A stretch of 64,000 nt of DNA, taken from NCBI RefSeq assembly GCF_022835695.1, contig NZ_BQUV01000007.1, positions 372,001-436,000 of the forward strand. Direction: 5' to 3'. The position numbers were made by a program, and so were the translations under genes. Within the stretch, counting starts at the first letter, position 1, and every line of letters starts with the position of its first letter. Shown piece after piece: positions 9,826 through 18,666 of the stretch. The notes below the pieces were generated by a model. It was not told where the DNA came from. It ran no database searches and saw nothing but the letters and a program-made list of their open reading frames with translations. The stretch is from Bradyrhizobium sp. Ce-3. GTDB lineage: Bacteria; Pseudomonadota; Alphaproteobacteria; Rhizobiales; Xanthobacteraceae.

Positions 9826-10440
9826 ATGACCATCCGCCTGCATCGCGGCGACCTGCCCGATCTCACCCGCTACACCGATTCCGTGGCGATCGACACCGAG
9901 ACCATGGGACTGCATCCGCATCGTGACCGGCTCTGCGTGGTGCAGATGTCGAACGGTGACGGCACCGCCGACGTGATCCAGATTCCGAAGGGGCACACCG
10001 ATTCGCCGAACCTGAGGGCGCTGCTCGCGAATCCCAAGATCACCAAGATCTTCCATTTCGCGCGGTTCGACGTCGCGGTGCTCTACAACACCTTCGGCGT
10101 GATGCCGACGCCGGTCTATTGCACCAAGATCGCCTCGCGGCTGTCGCGCACCTACACCGATCGCCACGGCCTGAAGGATCTGGTGCGCGAGGTACTGAAC
10201 GTTGAATTGTCGAAGCAGCAGCAGTCGAGCGACTGGGGCGCGCAAAGCCTCAGCGAAGCCCAGCTCGCCTACGCCGCATCCGACGTGCTGCATCTGCATG
10301 CGCTGCGCGAAAAGTTGAATGTGATGCTGGCGCGCGAGGGGCGGACCGATCTCGCCCAGGCGTGCTTCGATTTCCTCCCCACCCGCGCCAGGCTCGATCT
10401 CGACGGCTGGGAGGCCGAGGACATCTTCGCTCATTCGTAA
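9826..10440 (+). CDS. Ribonuclease D-like 3'-5' exonuclease (short form)
   Basis: The 204-residue protein carries the three DEDDy exonuclease motifs: Exo I with D23 and E25 in AIDTETMGLH, Exo II with D82 in FHFARFD, and Exo III with Y149 and D153 in YAASD. It ends soon after the nuclease domain and has no HRDC domain, unlike full-length RNase D (about 370 residues). Short RNase D-type proteins are common in alphaproteobacteria and trim structured-RNA 3' ends. The gene lies alone between the autotransporter and the lpt block. Just upstream, the 12-mer AAGGCTTGAACG occurs twice (9703-9714 and 9718-9729), possibly in the promoter region. Confidence 0.93.
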   Translation: MTIRLHRGDLPDLTRYTDSVAIDTETMGLHPHRDRLCVVQMSNGDGTADVIQIPKGHTDSPNLRALLANPKITKIFHFARFDVAVLYNTFGVMPTPVYCTKIASRLSRTYTDRHGLKDLVREVLNVELSKQQQSSDWGAQSLSEAQLAYAASDVLHLHALREKLNVMLAREGRTDLAQACFDFLPTRARLDLDGWEAEDIFAHS

Positions 10441-10610
10441 TTTCGCCTGTTAATGATGGGCGCCGAATTCGTCGCGGCAGGGCCGGTTCCGCCCCGTTTC
10501 GGCCAAACTGTTCACGCGTGGTCTCCCGCAGGGGCGCGACGCGGGGTCCGGGCTGCATATTGGGGCGGCTCCGGCTAGAATAGGGGCAGTTTCGCGCCTC
10601 TGGAGCTCAG

Positions 10611-11345
10611 GTGAATTCGGTTCAGAATCCAGCCTATGTCACGGGCCTCGAGGCGCGCTTTGCCGCCGCCGCGCGGCACAGCCGCATGGTCCGGATTTTG
10701 CGCGTCGCGGTCCCTGCGGTGGTCGGGCTGTCGATGGCCTCGATCATCTTCGTCTCGGTCTACAATCCATTCCGCGAAATGATCCCGAAGCTGCCGGTCG
10801 AGATGGATAATCTCGTGGTGTCCGGCACCAAGATCACGATGGAATCGCCGCATATTGCCGGCTTCTCGGCCGACGGACGGCCTTACGAAATGTGGGCCAA
10901 GGCCGCGATCCAGGACGTCACCGATCCTGATCATGTCGAGCTGAAGACGATCCGCGCCAAGGTGGCGCAACAAGACGAGTCGACAGTGACGATGGATGCG
11001 CGCACCGGCTTTTTCGACAACAAGAAGCAGCTGCTCGACCTGCGCCAGGATATCTTCCTGCAATCGTCCACCGGCTATGAAGCCAAACTGACGCAGGCCT
11101 TCGTCGACATCAACAAGGGCAACGTGTCGTCGGACGAACATGTCGACGTCAAGCTGCTGCAGGGCACGCTGACCTCAGACCGCTTGCGGATCTACAACAG
11201 CGGCGAGCTCGTGCGCTTCGAAGGCAATGTCGTGATGTACCTCGACAAGCTCGGCGACAACAATCCAAGCCCGGCCGCCGAGCCCGCGCCGCCACCACCT
11301 CCTCCGGCGCCGCCGAAGGCGCGCAAATCCGCCAACCCGAAATGA
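10611..11345 (+). CDS. lptC: LPS export protein LptC
   Basis: LptC is the bitopic inner-membrane component that passes lipopolysaccharide from LptBFG to the periplasmic LptA bridge. The 244-residue protein has a cytoplasmic N-terminus, one membrane helix at about residues 27-48 (ILRVAVPAVVGLSMASIIF) and a beta-jellyroll periplasmic region containing KITMESPHIAGFSADGRPYEMWA, the conserved LptC core. A Pro/Ala-rich tail (PAPPPPPPAPPKA) ends the protein. Translation starts at GTG. The 3' end overlaps lptA by four bases (ATGA), indicating translational coupling. Confidence 0.93.
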   Translation: MNSVQNPAYVTGLEARFAAAARHSRMVRILRVAVPAVVGLSMASIIFVSVYNPFREMIPKLPVEMDNLVVSGTKITMESPHIAGFSADGRPYEMWAKAAIQDVTDPDHVELKTIRAKVAQQDESTVTMDARTGFFDNKKQLLDLRQDIFLQSSTGYEAKLTQAFVDINKGNVSSDEHVDVKLLQGTLTSDRLRIYNSGELVRFEGNVVMYLDKLGDNNPSPAAEPAPPPPPPAPPKARKSANPK

Positions 11346-12082
11346 ATTTGATGATGAGACGTTTTCCGTACGGCACGGCAATTGCGGCCTTCCTGCTTGC
11401 GCTGTTCGCAGCCGGCGCGGCATCCGCGCAGGGCTCGATGAGCGGCGTTCCCAACGCCATGCAGGGCTTTTCGCAGAACCGCGACCAGCCGATCCAGATC
11501 GAGGCCGCCGCGCTCGAAATGCGCGACAAGAAGAAGGAAGCAACCTTCTCCGGCAATGTGAAGGTCGTGCAGGGCGACACCACCATGACCTCGAAGATCC
11601 TGGTGGTGTTTTACGAGGACAAATCGACCCAGACGCCGGCGCCTGCGCCGGCCGGGACCAAGGCAGCTTCCGCCAAGGGGACTGCGCCGATGCAGTCGGC
11701 GACACCCGGCCCCGGCGGCGCGTCGTCGATCAAGCGGCTGGAGGCGAAGGGCAATGTCGTCGTCACCCAGAAAGACCAGGTCGTCACCGGCGAGACCGCA
11801 ATCTTCGACACCAAGACCAATTTGATCACCATGCTCGGCAGCGGCGGCACCCAGGTGGTGCTGACCCAGTGCCAGAACGTGCTGCGCGGCGACCGTCTGC
11901 TGGTCGACATGACCACCGGCGTCTCGCGGGTGGAATCCGACAGCGGCAAGGTGCAGGGCCTGTTCATCCAGTCGCAGGGTGGCCAGAACGGCAAGGGTGG
12001 CTGCGGAACGCCGGCCGCCCCCGGCGCGGCGCCCGCGGCCCCGTCGCCGCTTCAGCTGCTTCCGGGCGGCAAGTCGAAATAG
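11342..12082 (+). CDS. lptA: LPS transport periplasmic protein LptA (OstA-like)
   Basis: LptA oligomerises into the periplasmic bridge that carries LPS to LptDE. The 246-residue precursor has a signal peptide with a hydrophobic core AIAAFLLALFAAGAAS and an ASA-Q cleavage site near residue 29. The OstA domain begins QPIQIEAAALEMRDKKKEATFSGNV and resumes with RLEAKGNVVVTQKDQVVTGE. Between the two halves sits a Pro/Ala/Thr-rich insertion (about residues 98-122) that canonical LptA lacks. The C-terminus is also Pro/Ala-rich. It overlaps lptC and is followed by a 352-bp gap before lptB. Confidence 0.92.
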   Translation: MNLMMRRFPYGTAIAAFLLALFAAGAASAQGSMSGVPNAMQGFSQNRDQPIQIEAAALEMRDKKKEATFSGNVKVVQGDTTMTSKILVVFYEDKSTQTPAPAPAGTKAASAKGTAPMQSATPGPGGASSIKRLEAKGNVVVTQKDQVVTGETAIFDTKTNLITMLGSGGTQVVLTQCQNVLRGDRLLVDMTTGVSRVESDSGKVQGLFIQSQGGQNGKGGCGTPAAPGAAPAAPSPLQLLPGGKSK

Positions 12083-12434
12083 AGCCCAGTAAGCCTCACG
12101 TAAGGTCATGTAGAATCAATAAGTTATGTAATATTTTGCGGGCGCGAGGTTGAAGCGCGCGGTGCGAGATTGTATCTACTGCAGCGGCCCGGCCGAGCGA
12201 TGCCGCCTTGAGGGGGATTATATGGCCGGGACAGGGGCATCCATTCATTCAAGGCGCGGGCGGTCGCGCCTTGCCGGGTTGTTTGAGCATGATCTCCGCG
12301 CAAACGTATCAGCTTTTGTCGCGACGGAAGGCCGGTATCCAGTTTTCCGGTTCATGCTTGCGCCTTCGCATGCGAATCGATTGGTCCGCAGGCAAAGTCG
12401 CGGGATCACCGTGAAAGGCTGAAGCGAAGCGGGG
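12083..12434. other. lptA-lptB spacer containing repeats
   Basis: This unusually long gap inside an otherwise tight cluster holds a perfect hairpin AAGGCGCG/CGCGCCTT at 12251-12272 and a GCATGATC-type palindromic repeat (listed separately). No convincing gene is present. The weak -35/-10-like pair TTGAAG-N17-TATCTA near 12149-12177 could give lptB its own promoter, but this is tentative. Confidence 0.55.
12281..12357. repeat. GCATGATC-type palindromic repeat, copy 1
   Basis: The element runs from GTTTGAGCATGATCTCCGCG through CGCAAACG, TTTTGTCGCGA and AAGGCCGGTATCCAGTTTTC to CGGTTCATGC. Its ends (GCATGATC and a degenerate GTTCATGC) are inverted, and its middle matches two other elements in this window (near 55.5 kb and 60.1 kb). 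It belongs to a widespread Rhizobiales intergenic palindrome family. Confidence 0.75.
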
Positions 12435-13421
12435 ATGGTGGATTTTCTCGGCATGTTCCGGCGGCGCCCTGCGAAACGCAGTACCGGATTTGCGCGCTCG
12501 CATGACGACATCACGGCGCTCGGCGACCAGTTCGGCGAGATGCTGACGTCGCCGGTGCGCGATGCGCCGCCGATGGCGCGCGCCGCCTCGGCTCCCGCGG
12601 TCGAGCTGCCGCGATCCCAGCCGGCCGCAGCACCTGCGCCGGCGCGCGCGAGACCTGCCAGGAACAACGCCGCTTCGGCGCCGCAACTCATCAAGCGGCC
12701 GGGCTATCTGGCTGTGCATAGCGTGGAAAAGAGTTTTGGCAGCCGCCAGGTCGTGCGCGGCGTCAGCATCTATGTGCGCCGCGGCGAGGCGGTCGGCCTG
12801 CTCGGGCCGAACGGCGCCGGCAAGACCACCGTGTTCTACATGATCACGGGGCTGATCAAGGCTGATCGCGGCGCGATCGAGCTCGACGGCCACGACGTCA
12901 CCAAGCTGCCGATGTATCAGCGCGCACGGCTCGGCATCGGCTATCTGCCGCAGGAAGCCTCGATCTTCCGCGGCCTGACGGTGGAGCAGAACATCCGCGC
13001 CGTGCTCGAGGTCGTCGAACCCTCGAAGAAGAAGCGCGAGCACGAGCTGGATTCGCTGCTCGACGAGTTCAACATCACGCGGCTGCGAAAAAGCCCGTCG
13101 ATCGCGCTGTCCGGTGGCGAGCGCCGCCGCGTCGAGATCGCGCGCGCGCTGGCGACGCGCCCGAATTATATGCTGCTCGACGAACCGTTCGCCGGCATCG
13201 ACCCGATCGCGGTCGGCGACATTCAGGACCTCGTCCGCCACCTCACCAACCGCGGCATCGGCGTGCTGATCACCGACCACAATGTCCGCGAGACGCTCGG
13301 CCTGACCGACCGTGCCTATATCGTCTATGCCGGTGAGATCTTGACTGAGGGCAGCCCGGAAGAGATCGTTAATGATCCCGATGTACGCCGGCTTTACCTT
13401 GGCGAAGAATTCCGCCTCTAG
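12435..13421 (+). CDS. lptB: LPS export ABC transporter ATP-binding protein LptB
   Basis: LptB is the cytoplasmic ATPase that drives LPS extraction with LptF and LptG. The ABC domain has Walker A GPNGAGKT at residues 124-131, the Q-loop in [18 protein letters not shown] (an LptB-specific stretch), the signature LSGGE at 225-229, Walker B MLLDEP shortly after, and the switch His in [11 protein letters not shown]. Unlike the roughly 240-residue LptB of enterobacteria, this protein has an extra 85-90-residue N-terminus rich in Ala, Pro and Arg, probably disordered. Homologues in this group are similarly extended. Family identity is secure; the role of the extension is unknown. Confidence 0.95.
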   Translation: MVDFLGMFRRRPAKRSTGFARSHDDITALGDQFGEMLTSPVRDAPPMARAASAPAVELPRSQPAAAPAPARARPARNNAASAPQLIKRPGYLAVHSVEKSFGSRQVVRGVSIYVRRGEAVGLLGPNGAGKTTVFYMITGLIKADRGAIELDGHDVTKLPMYQRARLGIGYLPQEASIFRGLTVEQNIRAVLEVVEPSKKKREHELDSLLDEFNITRLRKSPSIALSGGERRRVEIARALATRPNYMLLDEPFAGIDPIAVGDIQDLVRHLTNRGIGVLITDHNVRETLGLTDRAYIVYAGEILTEGSPEEIVNDPDVRRLYLGEEFRL

Positions 13422-13511
13422 CCCAAATTTTGCATCCGTCAAGCCGTGTACAAGCTTCACGGACTAAGATAAGCAAGAATCGAGCCAACTTTTAGGGTCG
13501 ATCTTGCCTCC

Positions 13512-15161
13512 ATGGCACTGACGCAAAGACTAGAGTTCCGCCAGTCGCAGTCACTGGTGATGACGCCGCAGCTGATGCAGGCGATCAAGCTGCTGCAACT
13601 GTCGAACCTGGACCTGTCGGCCTTTGTCGAGGAGGAGCTGGAGCGCAATCCGCTGCTCGAGCGGTCCGCCGACGGTCCGGAACCGCCGGTGCCGGGCGAG
13701 CCGGCCATGGAGCGGCCGGACTACGGCGATTCCGATAGTTCCTCGAGCTACGGCGACGACGGCTCCGACATGGCTGCGGGCTCGGGCAGCGAGGCTGCCT
13801 TCGAACCCGGCCAGGAGGAATGGCTGAACCGCGACCTCGGCACCCGCGCCGAGATCGAGCAGACGCTCGATACCGGGCTCGACAACGTGTTCTCCGAGGA
13901 GCCGGCCGAAGCCGCCGCGCGCGCTGCCCAGGACGCGCCACCATCGGTGTACACCGAATGGGGTGGCGGCGCCTCCAGTGACGACGAATATAATCTCGAA
14001 GCCTTCGTGGCCGCCGAACTGACGCTGGCCGACCACCTTGCCGAACAGCTCGCGGTGGCGTTCTCGGCGCCGGCGCAGCGCATGATCGGGCAGTATCTGA
14101 TCGACCTGGTCGACGACGCCGGCTACTTGCCGGCCGATCTCGGCCAGGCCGCCGAACGGCTCGGTGCGTCGCAGCAGGCGGTCGACGAGGTCGTCGCGGT
14201 GCTGCAGAAATTCGACCCGCCGGGCGTGTGCGCACGAAACCTCAGTGAGTGCCTCGCGATCCAGCTGCGCGAGCTCGATCGCTACGATCCGGCGATGCAG
14301 GCGCTGGTCGAGCATCTCGACCTGCTCGCCAAGCGCGACATCGCGGCCTTGCGAAAGCTCTGCGGGGTCGACGACGAAGACATCACCGACATGATCGCGG
14401 AGATCCGCCGGCTCGATCCGAAGCCCGGGTTGAAGTTCGGGACGTCGCGGACGCAGACCATGGTGCCCGACGTCTATGTGCGTCCGGGTCCCGACGGCGG
14501 CTGGCATGTCGAGCTCAACAGCGACACTCTGCCGCGCGTGCTGGTCAACCAGACCTATTACTCTGAGCTGTCGAAGACGATCCGCAAGGACGGTGATAAA
14601 TCTTACTTCACCGACTGCCTGCAGAACGCGACCTGGCTGGTGCGCGCGCTCGATCAGCGCGCCCGCACCATCCTGAAGGTCGCGACCGAGATCGTTCGCC
14701 AGCAGGACGGTTTCTTCACCTACGGTGTCGCGCATCTGCGGCCGCTCAATCTCAAGGCAGTGGCGGACGCGATCCAGATGCATGAATCGACGGTGTCGCG
14801 CGTCACCGCCAACAAATACATGGCGACCAATCGCGGCAGTTTTGAATTGAAGTATTTTTTCACTGCGTCGATCGCCTCCGCCGACGGCGGCGAGGCTCAC
14901 TCGGCCGAAGCGGTGCGCCACCACATCAAGCAATTGATCGACGGCGAGGCGCCGTCGGCGATCCTGTCCGACGACACGATCGTGGAACGTTTGCGCGCCT
15001 CGGGCATTGATATTGCCCGCCGCACCGTCGCGAAATATCGCGAGGCGATGCGGATACCGTCCTCGGTGCAGCGCCGCCGTGACAAACAGAGCATGCTCGG
15101 TAATGCCCTTTCGGCTCCTGCCACCTCGCCCGACCGCTCGCGCGATACAGCCCCCGTTTAG
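13512..15161 (+). CDS. rpoN: RNA polymerase sigma-54 factor RpoN
   Basis: RpoN directs transcription at -24/-12 promoters with AAA+ activators, controlling nitrogen metabolism and related functions. The 549-residue protein has the Gln-rich activator-interaction region I (LEFRQSQSLVMTPQLMQAIKLLQLS), an acidic, poorly conserved region II (about residues 50-140), the core-binding domain, a helix-turn-helix (VADAIQMHESTVSRVTANKYM) and the diagnostic RpoN box ARRTVAKYRE at residues 502-511. It follows lptB by 90 bp, an order conserved in alphaproteobacteria. Some Bradyrhizobium species carry two rpoN genes; which paralogue this is cannot be told from the window. Confidence 0.97.
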   Translation: MALTQRLEFRQSQSLVMTPQLMQAIKLLQLSNLDLSAFVEEELERNPLLERSADGPEPPVPGEPAMERPDYGDSDSSSSYGDDGSDMAAGSGSEAAFEPGQEEWLNRDLGTRAEIEQTLDTGLDNVFSEEPAEAAARAAQDAPPSVYTEWGGGASSDDEYNLEAFVAAELTLADHLAEQLAVAFSAPAQRMIGQYLIDLVDDAGYLPADLGQAAERLGASQQAVDEVVAVLQKFDPPGVCARNLSECLAIQLRELDRYDPAMQALVEHLDLLAKRDIAALRKLCGVDDEDITDMIAEIRRLDPKPGLKFGTSRTQTMVPDVYVRPGPDGGWHVELNSDTLPRVLVNQTYYSELSKTIRKDGDKSYFTDCLQNATWLVRALDQRARTILKVATEIVRQQDGFFTYGVAHLRPLNLKAVADAIQMHESTVSRVTANKYMATNRGSFELKYFFTASIASADGGEAHSAEAVRHHIKQLIDGEAPSAILSDDTIVERLRASGIDIARRTVAKYREAMRIPSSVQRRRDKQSMLGNALSAPATSPDRSRDTAPV

Positions 15162-15178
15162 GTTACTTCTAGAGCATA

Positions 15179-15198
15179 GCTCCGTCCGAGTACGGAGC
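15179..15198 (+). terminator. Hairpin after rpoN
   Basis: GCTCCGT and ACGGAGC form a perfect seven-base stem around CCGAGT. No T-run follows, so readthrough into hpf is likely. It may be an attenuator or processing site. Confidence 0.35.
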
Positions 15199-15346
15199 GG
15201 GCCATGCGCTCGTTGCGTTCGCGCCAAATCGGGATAGTCTCAATCGTTCCAGGCGAAGCGTCGTCCAGCAAGGGAGGTGACCGGAAGCCCAGCAAGCATC
15301 ATGCTCCTGCAAGAGTGACCGAGGCATCCAGCAATTGAGGCATCAA

Positions 15347-15946
15347 ATGACCCTTCGAATCTCGGGAAAGAGCATCAGCATCGGCGAGGCGCTTCGTGCG
15401 CGCGTCAGCGAGCGCACCGACGAGGTCCTGCGAAAGTATTTTGATGGCAACTATTCCGGTCACATCACGCTGAGCAAGGATGGCTTCGGCTTCCGAACCG
15501 ACTGCGCGCTGCATCTTGATTCCGGCATCACGCTGGAAGCCGAATCCAACGCCGCCGACGCCTATGCCAGCGCGGATGCGGCGCTCCTGATGATCGAGAA
15601 GCGGCTGCGCCGCTACAAGAGCCGGTTGAAGGATCGCTCGGCCCGCAAGACCTATGCCGCGACCGCAGCGCTTGCCGAATTGAATGGTGTTGGGCTCGAC
15701 GCGCCGAGCTATATCATCGAAGCGCCGGAGAACGAGGACGAGGTCACCGAGTACAGCCCGGTGATCATTGCGGAGGCAACCACCGCGCTGAAGCGGCTGT
15801 CGGTGAGCGAAGCCGTGATGGAGCTCGACCTGAGCGGCGCCTCCTGCCTGGTGTTCCAGCATGGCGGCAGTGGCCGGTTGAACATCATATACCGCCGCAC
15901 GGACGGCAATGTCGGCTGGGTCGATCCGCCGGCGGTGAGCCCCTGA
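15347..15946 (+). CDS. hpf: Ribosome hibernation promoting factor (long HPF)
   Basis: This 199-residue long-form HPF binds the 30S decoding centre and promotes 100S ribosome dimers in stationary phase. The N-terminal S30AE/YfiA domain (about 1-105) starts MTLRISGKSISIGEALRARV. A linker and a C-terminal dimerisation domain (about 140-199) with SVSEAVMELDLSGASCLVFQHGGSGRLNIIYRRTDGNVGWVDP follow; the length and two-domain make-up separate it from short HPF/RaiA. The location between rpoN and ptsN is the classical place for this gene, once called the sigma-54 modulation protein. A TTG four codons upstream is an alternative start. Confidence 0.94.
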   Translation: MTLRISGKSISIGEALRARVSERTDEVLRKYFDGNYSGHITLSKDGFGFRTDCALHLDSGITLEAESNAADAYASADAALLMIEKRLRRYKSRLKDRSARKTYAATAALAELNGVGLDAPSYIIEAPENEDEVTEYSPVIIAEATTALKRLSVSEAVMELDLSGASCLVFQHGGSGRLNIIYRRTDGNVGWVDPPAVSP

Positions 15947-16178
15947 GGATAGTTGGCCCATGGCATTGACGTCCGAAGCCAGCCCTGCTTATGGTCCGCC
16001 GCCTCCAGCAATAAGGGGGGCGGAACAGGGTTCGCAGGTGTTGGCACCGCCGATACGTTGGAGTAGAAGCCCTGCCAGCTGGACCCGGGCTAAGCCCGCA
16101 TCCCACCTCAACTTCTTGACGCCGCCGCTGTAAAACCTATTTCGCAACCTGACGGTTCATTCACCTCGGAACGTCCCA

Positions 16179-16640
16179 ATGCCGATTACCGATTTGGTCG
16201 CACCCGAGGCGATACTTCCTGCTTTGAAAGTCATCAGCAAGAAGCAGGCGCTGCAGGAACTTGCGGCGCGCGCGTCGGCGTTGACCGGGCAGAACGAACG
16301 CGCGGTGTTCGAGGTGCTGTTGCAGCGCGAGAAGCTCGGCACCACGGCGGTCGGCTATGGCGTCGCCATTCCGCACGGCAAGCTGCCGAAGCTCGAGAAG
16401 CTGTTCGGCCTGTTCGCACGGCTCGAGCGTCCGATCGATTTCGAGGCGATGGACGGCCAGCCGGTCGACCTGATCTTCCTGCTGCTGGCGCCGGAAGGCG
16501 CCGGCGCCGACCACCTCAAGGCGCTGGCGCGGATCGCCCGCCTGCTGCGCGACCAGGACGTCGCCAAGAAGCTGCGTGCCTCGCGCGACGCCCAGGCGAT
16601 CTACTCGGTGCTCGCGCTGCCGCCGGCGAGCGCGGCGTAA
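16179..16640 (+). CDS. ptsN: PTS IIA-like nitrogen regulatory protein PtsN (EIIA-Ntr)
   Basis: PtsN receives phosphate from the PtsP-PtsO branch and regulates potassium, nitrogen and carbon functions by protein-protein contact rather than by sugar transport. The 153-residue protein is a single PTS_EIIA type 2 domain with the phosphorylation site H66 in GVAIPHGKL, plus the conserved IDFEAMDGQPVDLIFLLLAPE and HLKALARIARLLRD. It closes the lptC-lptA-lptB-rpoN-hpf-ptsN block. A 232-bp gap separates it from hpf, so it may have its own promoter. Confidence 0.96.
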   Translation: MPITDLVAPEAILPALKVISKKQALQELAARASALTGQNERAVFEVLLQREKLGTTAVGYGVAIPHGKLPKLEKLFGLFARLERPIDFEAMDGQPVDLIFLLLAPEGAGADHLKALARIARLLRDQDVAKKLRASRDAQAIYSVLALPPASAA

Positions 16641-16737
16641 TCGTCCGCATCGGCGAATTCGTTCGCGCAACTGTCACCAGGACATAGCCTGCTTGTCACG
16701 TGATCGCGCACGACGATGCGCGATCGTTTCAACTTGC

Positions 16738-16823
16738 GTAGCCCGGATGAAGCGAAGCGCAATCCGGGGCAAATCCCGCGACTGGCGCGAATCCCGGATT
16801 TCGCTGCGCTCCATCCGGGCTAC
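16738..16823. repeat. GTAGCCCGGATG palindromic repeat, copy 1
   Basis: The ends GTAGCCCGGATGAAGCG and CGCTCCATCCGGGCTAC form a long inverted repeat with an inner pair AATCCGGG/CCCGGATT. Three further copies in this window (36.2, 43.6 and 44.4 kb) share the same ends. This one lies between the convergent ptsN and tetR-type genes. Confidence 0.88.
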
Positions 16824-16841
16824 GAAGCATTCGCAATTCTC

Positions 16842-17480
16842 TCAGCAGATCGTCGGCAGCAGACGGCGGACCTCTTCGAGCAGATCCGGAACGGCCTTCT
16901 CATCATTCGCGAGATGCCTGAGCAGCGCGCTCTGGAACAGGCCGTCGAACAACGCGTAGAGCGCCGCCGGAGACGAGGCCGGCTTCCTGTTGCCGAGCTC
17001 GGCGTAGCGCGTGGCGATTCGCCAGATCATCGCTTCGAGGCTCTTGTCGATCTCGAGCACGTCCTTGCGAAACGCGGGCTCGAACATCGCCTGCGAGCGC
17101 AGGTCGTACCAGAGCCGGTGCATGCGGGCTTCGTCGCGCAACGTCGCAGCGAGCTTGGCGAGGAAACCTTCGGTCAATTCGTCGCGGCTTCGCGCCGTCG
17201 TCACCACCTCGTCATAGCGCGTCACGCATTTCGCCTTGTAGTGACGTACGCAGCAGCAGATCAGATCGAGCTTGTCGCTGAAGTAGTAGTGAAACACGCC
17301 GTGCGTGAATGCGGAGTTCTGCGCGATCTCGCGCAGGCTGGTGCGCGCGAAGCCGAGCTCGCCGAGCGTTTCCAGCGCCGCCTCCGCAAGCTCGATGCGC
17401 CGCGCGTTGAACTTCTCGTCGCGCAGCGCCTCGGACGCTACAGCCACCCGCTGGGCCGCTCCTGTCGCTTGCCGCGCCAT
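16842..17480 (-). CDS. TetR family transcriptional regulator
   Basis: The 212-residue regulator has an N-terminal TetR helix-turn-helix (about residues 26-72: RRIELAEAALETLGELGFARTSLREIAQNS, then HGVFHYYFSDKLDLI) and an all-helical ligand-binding C-terminal domain containing DEARMHRLWYDLRSQAMFEP. It is divergent from the SDR/saccharopine-like/ligase cluster, and two matching 14-bp palindromes lie between them, about 83-118 bp upstream of its start. The simplest reading is that it represses itself and the cluster until a substrate-derived ligand, probably an acyl-CoA or related acid, binds. The ligand is inference. Confidence 0.9.
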   Translation of the reverse strand: MARQATGAAQRVAVASEALRDEKFNARRIELAEAALETLGELGFARTSLREIAQNSAFTHGVFHYYFSDKLDLICCCVRHYKAKCVTRYDEVVTTARSRDELTEGFLAKLAATLRDEARMHRLWYDLRSQAMFEPAFRKDVLEIDKSLEAMIWRIATRYAELGNRKPASSPAALYALFDGLFQSALLRHLANDEKAVPDLLEEVRRLLPTIC

Positions 17481-17826
17481 TCCGTGCCTTTCCTGTCTCT
17501 TCCCTGCAGCAACTTATACCGCGCCGGACACGGCGTGCTCCATCTCTTCACAATCATCATCTTTGACACTTGTCAAATTCAGACTTGACAAGTGTCAAGT
17601 TCCTGGACGAGGGTTGCCGAAATAATTTGGACAACCGTCAAGACGGTTGACCTAACGATATCAAGGAGGAAATGCACTGCCGGGCGCGCCAACGCTGCGC
17701 CCCGCCGACGTCGGCCGCCACCACCATTGCGCTGAGACCATGCGACCGCCGGCCCGTGCTGCCGACGGCCACGGCACCGATCGAAATCGCCAAGCCAAAA
17801 TCACCAAGCAAAGGGAGGACTACGTC
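17481..17826. other. Divergent regulatory region of the TetR cluster
   Basis: This 346-bp intergenic region contains the doubled palindrome listed separately. The sequence from about 17640 to 17826 has no coding support. AAAGGGAGGAC just before the SDR start is a strong ribosome-binding site and fixes that start. Confidence 0.6.
17563..17598. promoter_or_regulatory. Putative double TetR operator
   Basis: TTGACACTTGTCAA and TTGACAAGTGTCAA are exact reverse complements of each other, eight bases apart, so their starts are 22 bp (two helical turns) apart. Each is itself a near-palindrome TTGACA-NN-TGTCAA, the size of a TetR dimer site. Two dimers could bind on one DNA face. Each half also resembles a -35 box (TTGACA), so binding would block promoters. 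Confidence 0.7.
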
Positions 17827-18630
17827 ATGAGTGGGAAGAGCCTTGAAGGCAGGAAAGCCCTGGTCACCGGCGGCGCCCGGGGGATTGGCGCGGCGATCGC
17901 GCAGGCACTGGCACGGTCCGGCGCCGCGGTGATGATCGGAGACATTCTCGACGACGCCGGCAAGGCCAGTGCCGCCGAGATCGCCAAGGCGGGCGTGAAG
18001 ACCGGCTTTGCAAAACTCGACGTCACCGACGATGCGCAATGGGAGCGGGCCGCCGCAGCCACCGTCGAAACCCTCGGCGGCTTCGACATCCTGATCAACA
18101 ATGCCGGCATCGAGATCACCTCGCTGGTGGCCGACATCAAGGCCGAGGACGCGCGCCGCATGTGCGACGTCAACATCGTCGGCACCGTGCTCGGCATGAA
18201 GCACGCCTTCCGCGCGATGCGGCCCGGCGGAGCCGCGGGCAAGGGCGGCGCTGTGGTCAACATCGCCTCCGTCGCGGCGACGATCGCGTTCCCGAGCATC
18301 GCGGTCTATTCCGGCACCAAATCCGCGGTCGACCGCATGACGCGGGTCGGCGCGATGGAGGCCGGCAAGCTCGGCTACGGCGTCCGCGTCAACTGCATCT
18401 ACCCCGGCCTGATCCCGACCGACATGGGCCTGCAGCTCGCCAATGACATCGTCAAGATCGGCCTGGCGCCGGACGTCAATGCCGCCGTCGGCTCGGTGGT
18501 GGAGCAGACGCCGCTCGGCAAGCTCGCCGAGGTCACCGACATCGCCGATGCCGCGGTGTTCCTGTGCTCGAACGAGGCCCGTTTCATCACCGGCATCGGC
18601 CTGCCGGTCGATGGCGGCATGGGCATGTAG
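17827..18630 (+). CDS. Short-chain dehydrogenase/reductase
   Basis: This classical SDR of 267 residues has the cofactor motif TGGARGIG at 14-21, NNAG at 91-94 and the catalytic set S148, Y161, K165 (YSGTK). D39-I-L after the second beta strand favours NAD(H) over NADP(H). It probably oxidises or reduces a hydroxy/keto group on an acid, alcohol or acyl-CoA substrate. It is the first gene of a cluster with the saccharopine-dehydrogenase-like gene (36-bp gap) and an acyl-CoA ligase. The strong AAAGGGAGGAC site selects this start over an in-frame ATG 29 codons upstream. Confidence 0.93.
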   Translation: MSGKSLEGRKALVTGGARGIGAAIAQALARSGAAVMIGDILDDAGKASAAEIAKAGVKTGFAKLDVTDDAQWERAAAATVETLGGFDILINNAGIEITSLVADIKAEDARRMCDVNIVGTVLGMKHAFRAMRPGGAAGKGGAVVNIASVAATIAFPSIAVYSGTKSAVDRMTRVGAMEAGKLGYGVRVNCIYPGLIPTDMGLQLANDIVKIGLAPDVNAAVGSVVEQTPLGKLAEVTDIADAAVFLCSNEARFITGIGLPVDGGMGM

Positions 18631-18666
18631 CAGCAAAGCCGACAACAAATATTTCGGAGGAACGCA

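Noticed and set aside
12150-12422. Short plus-strand frames in the lptA-lptB gap
   Set aside because: They run through a dispersed palindromic repeat and a hairpin and have no conserved features.
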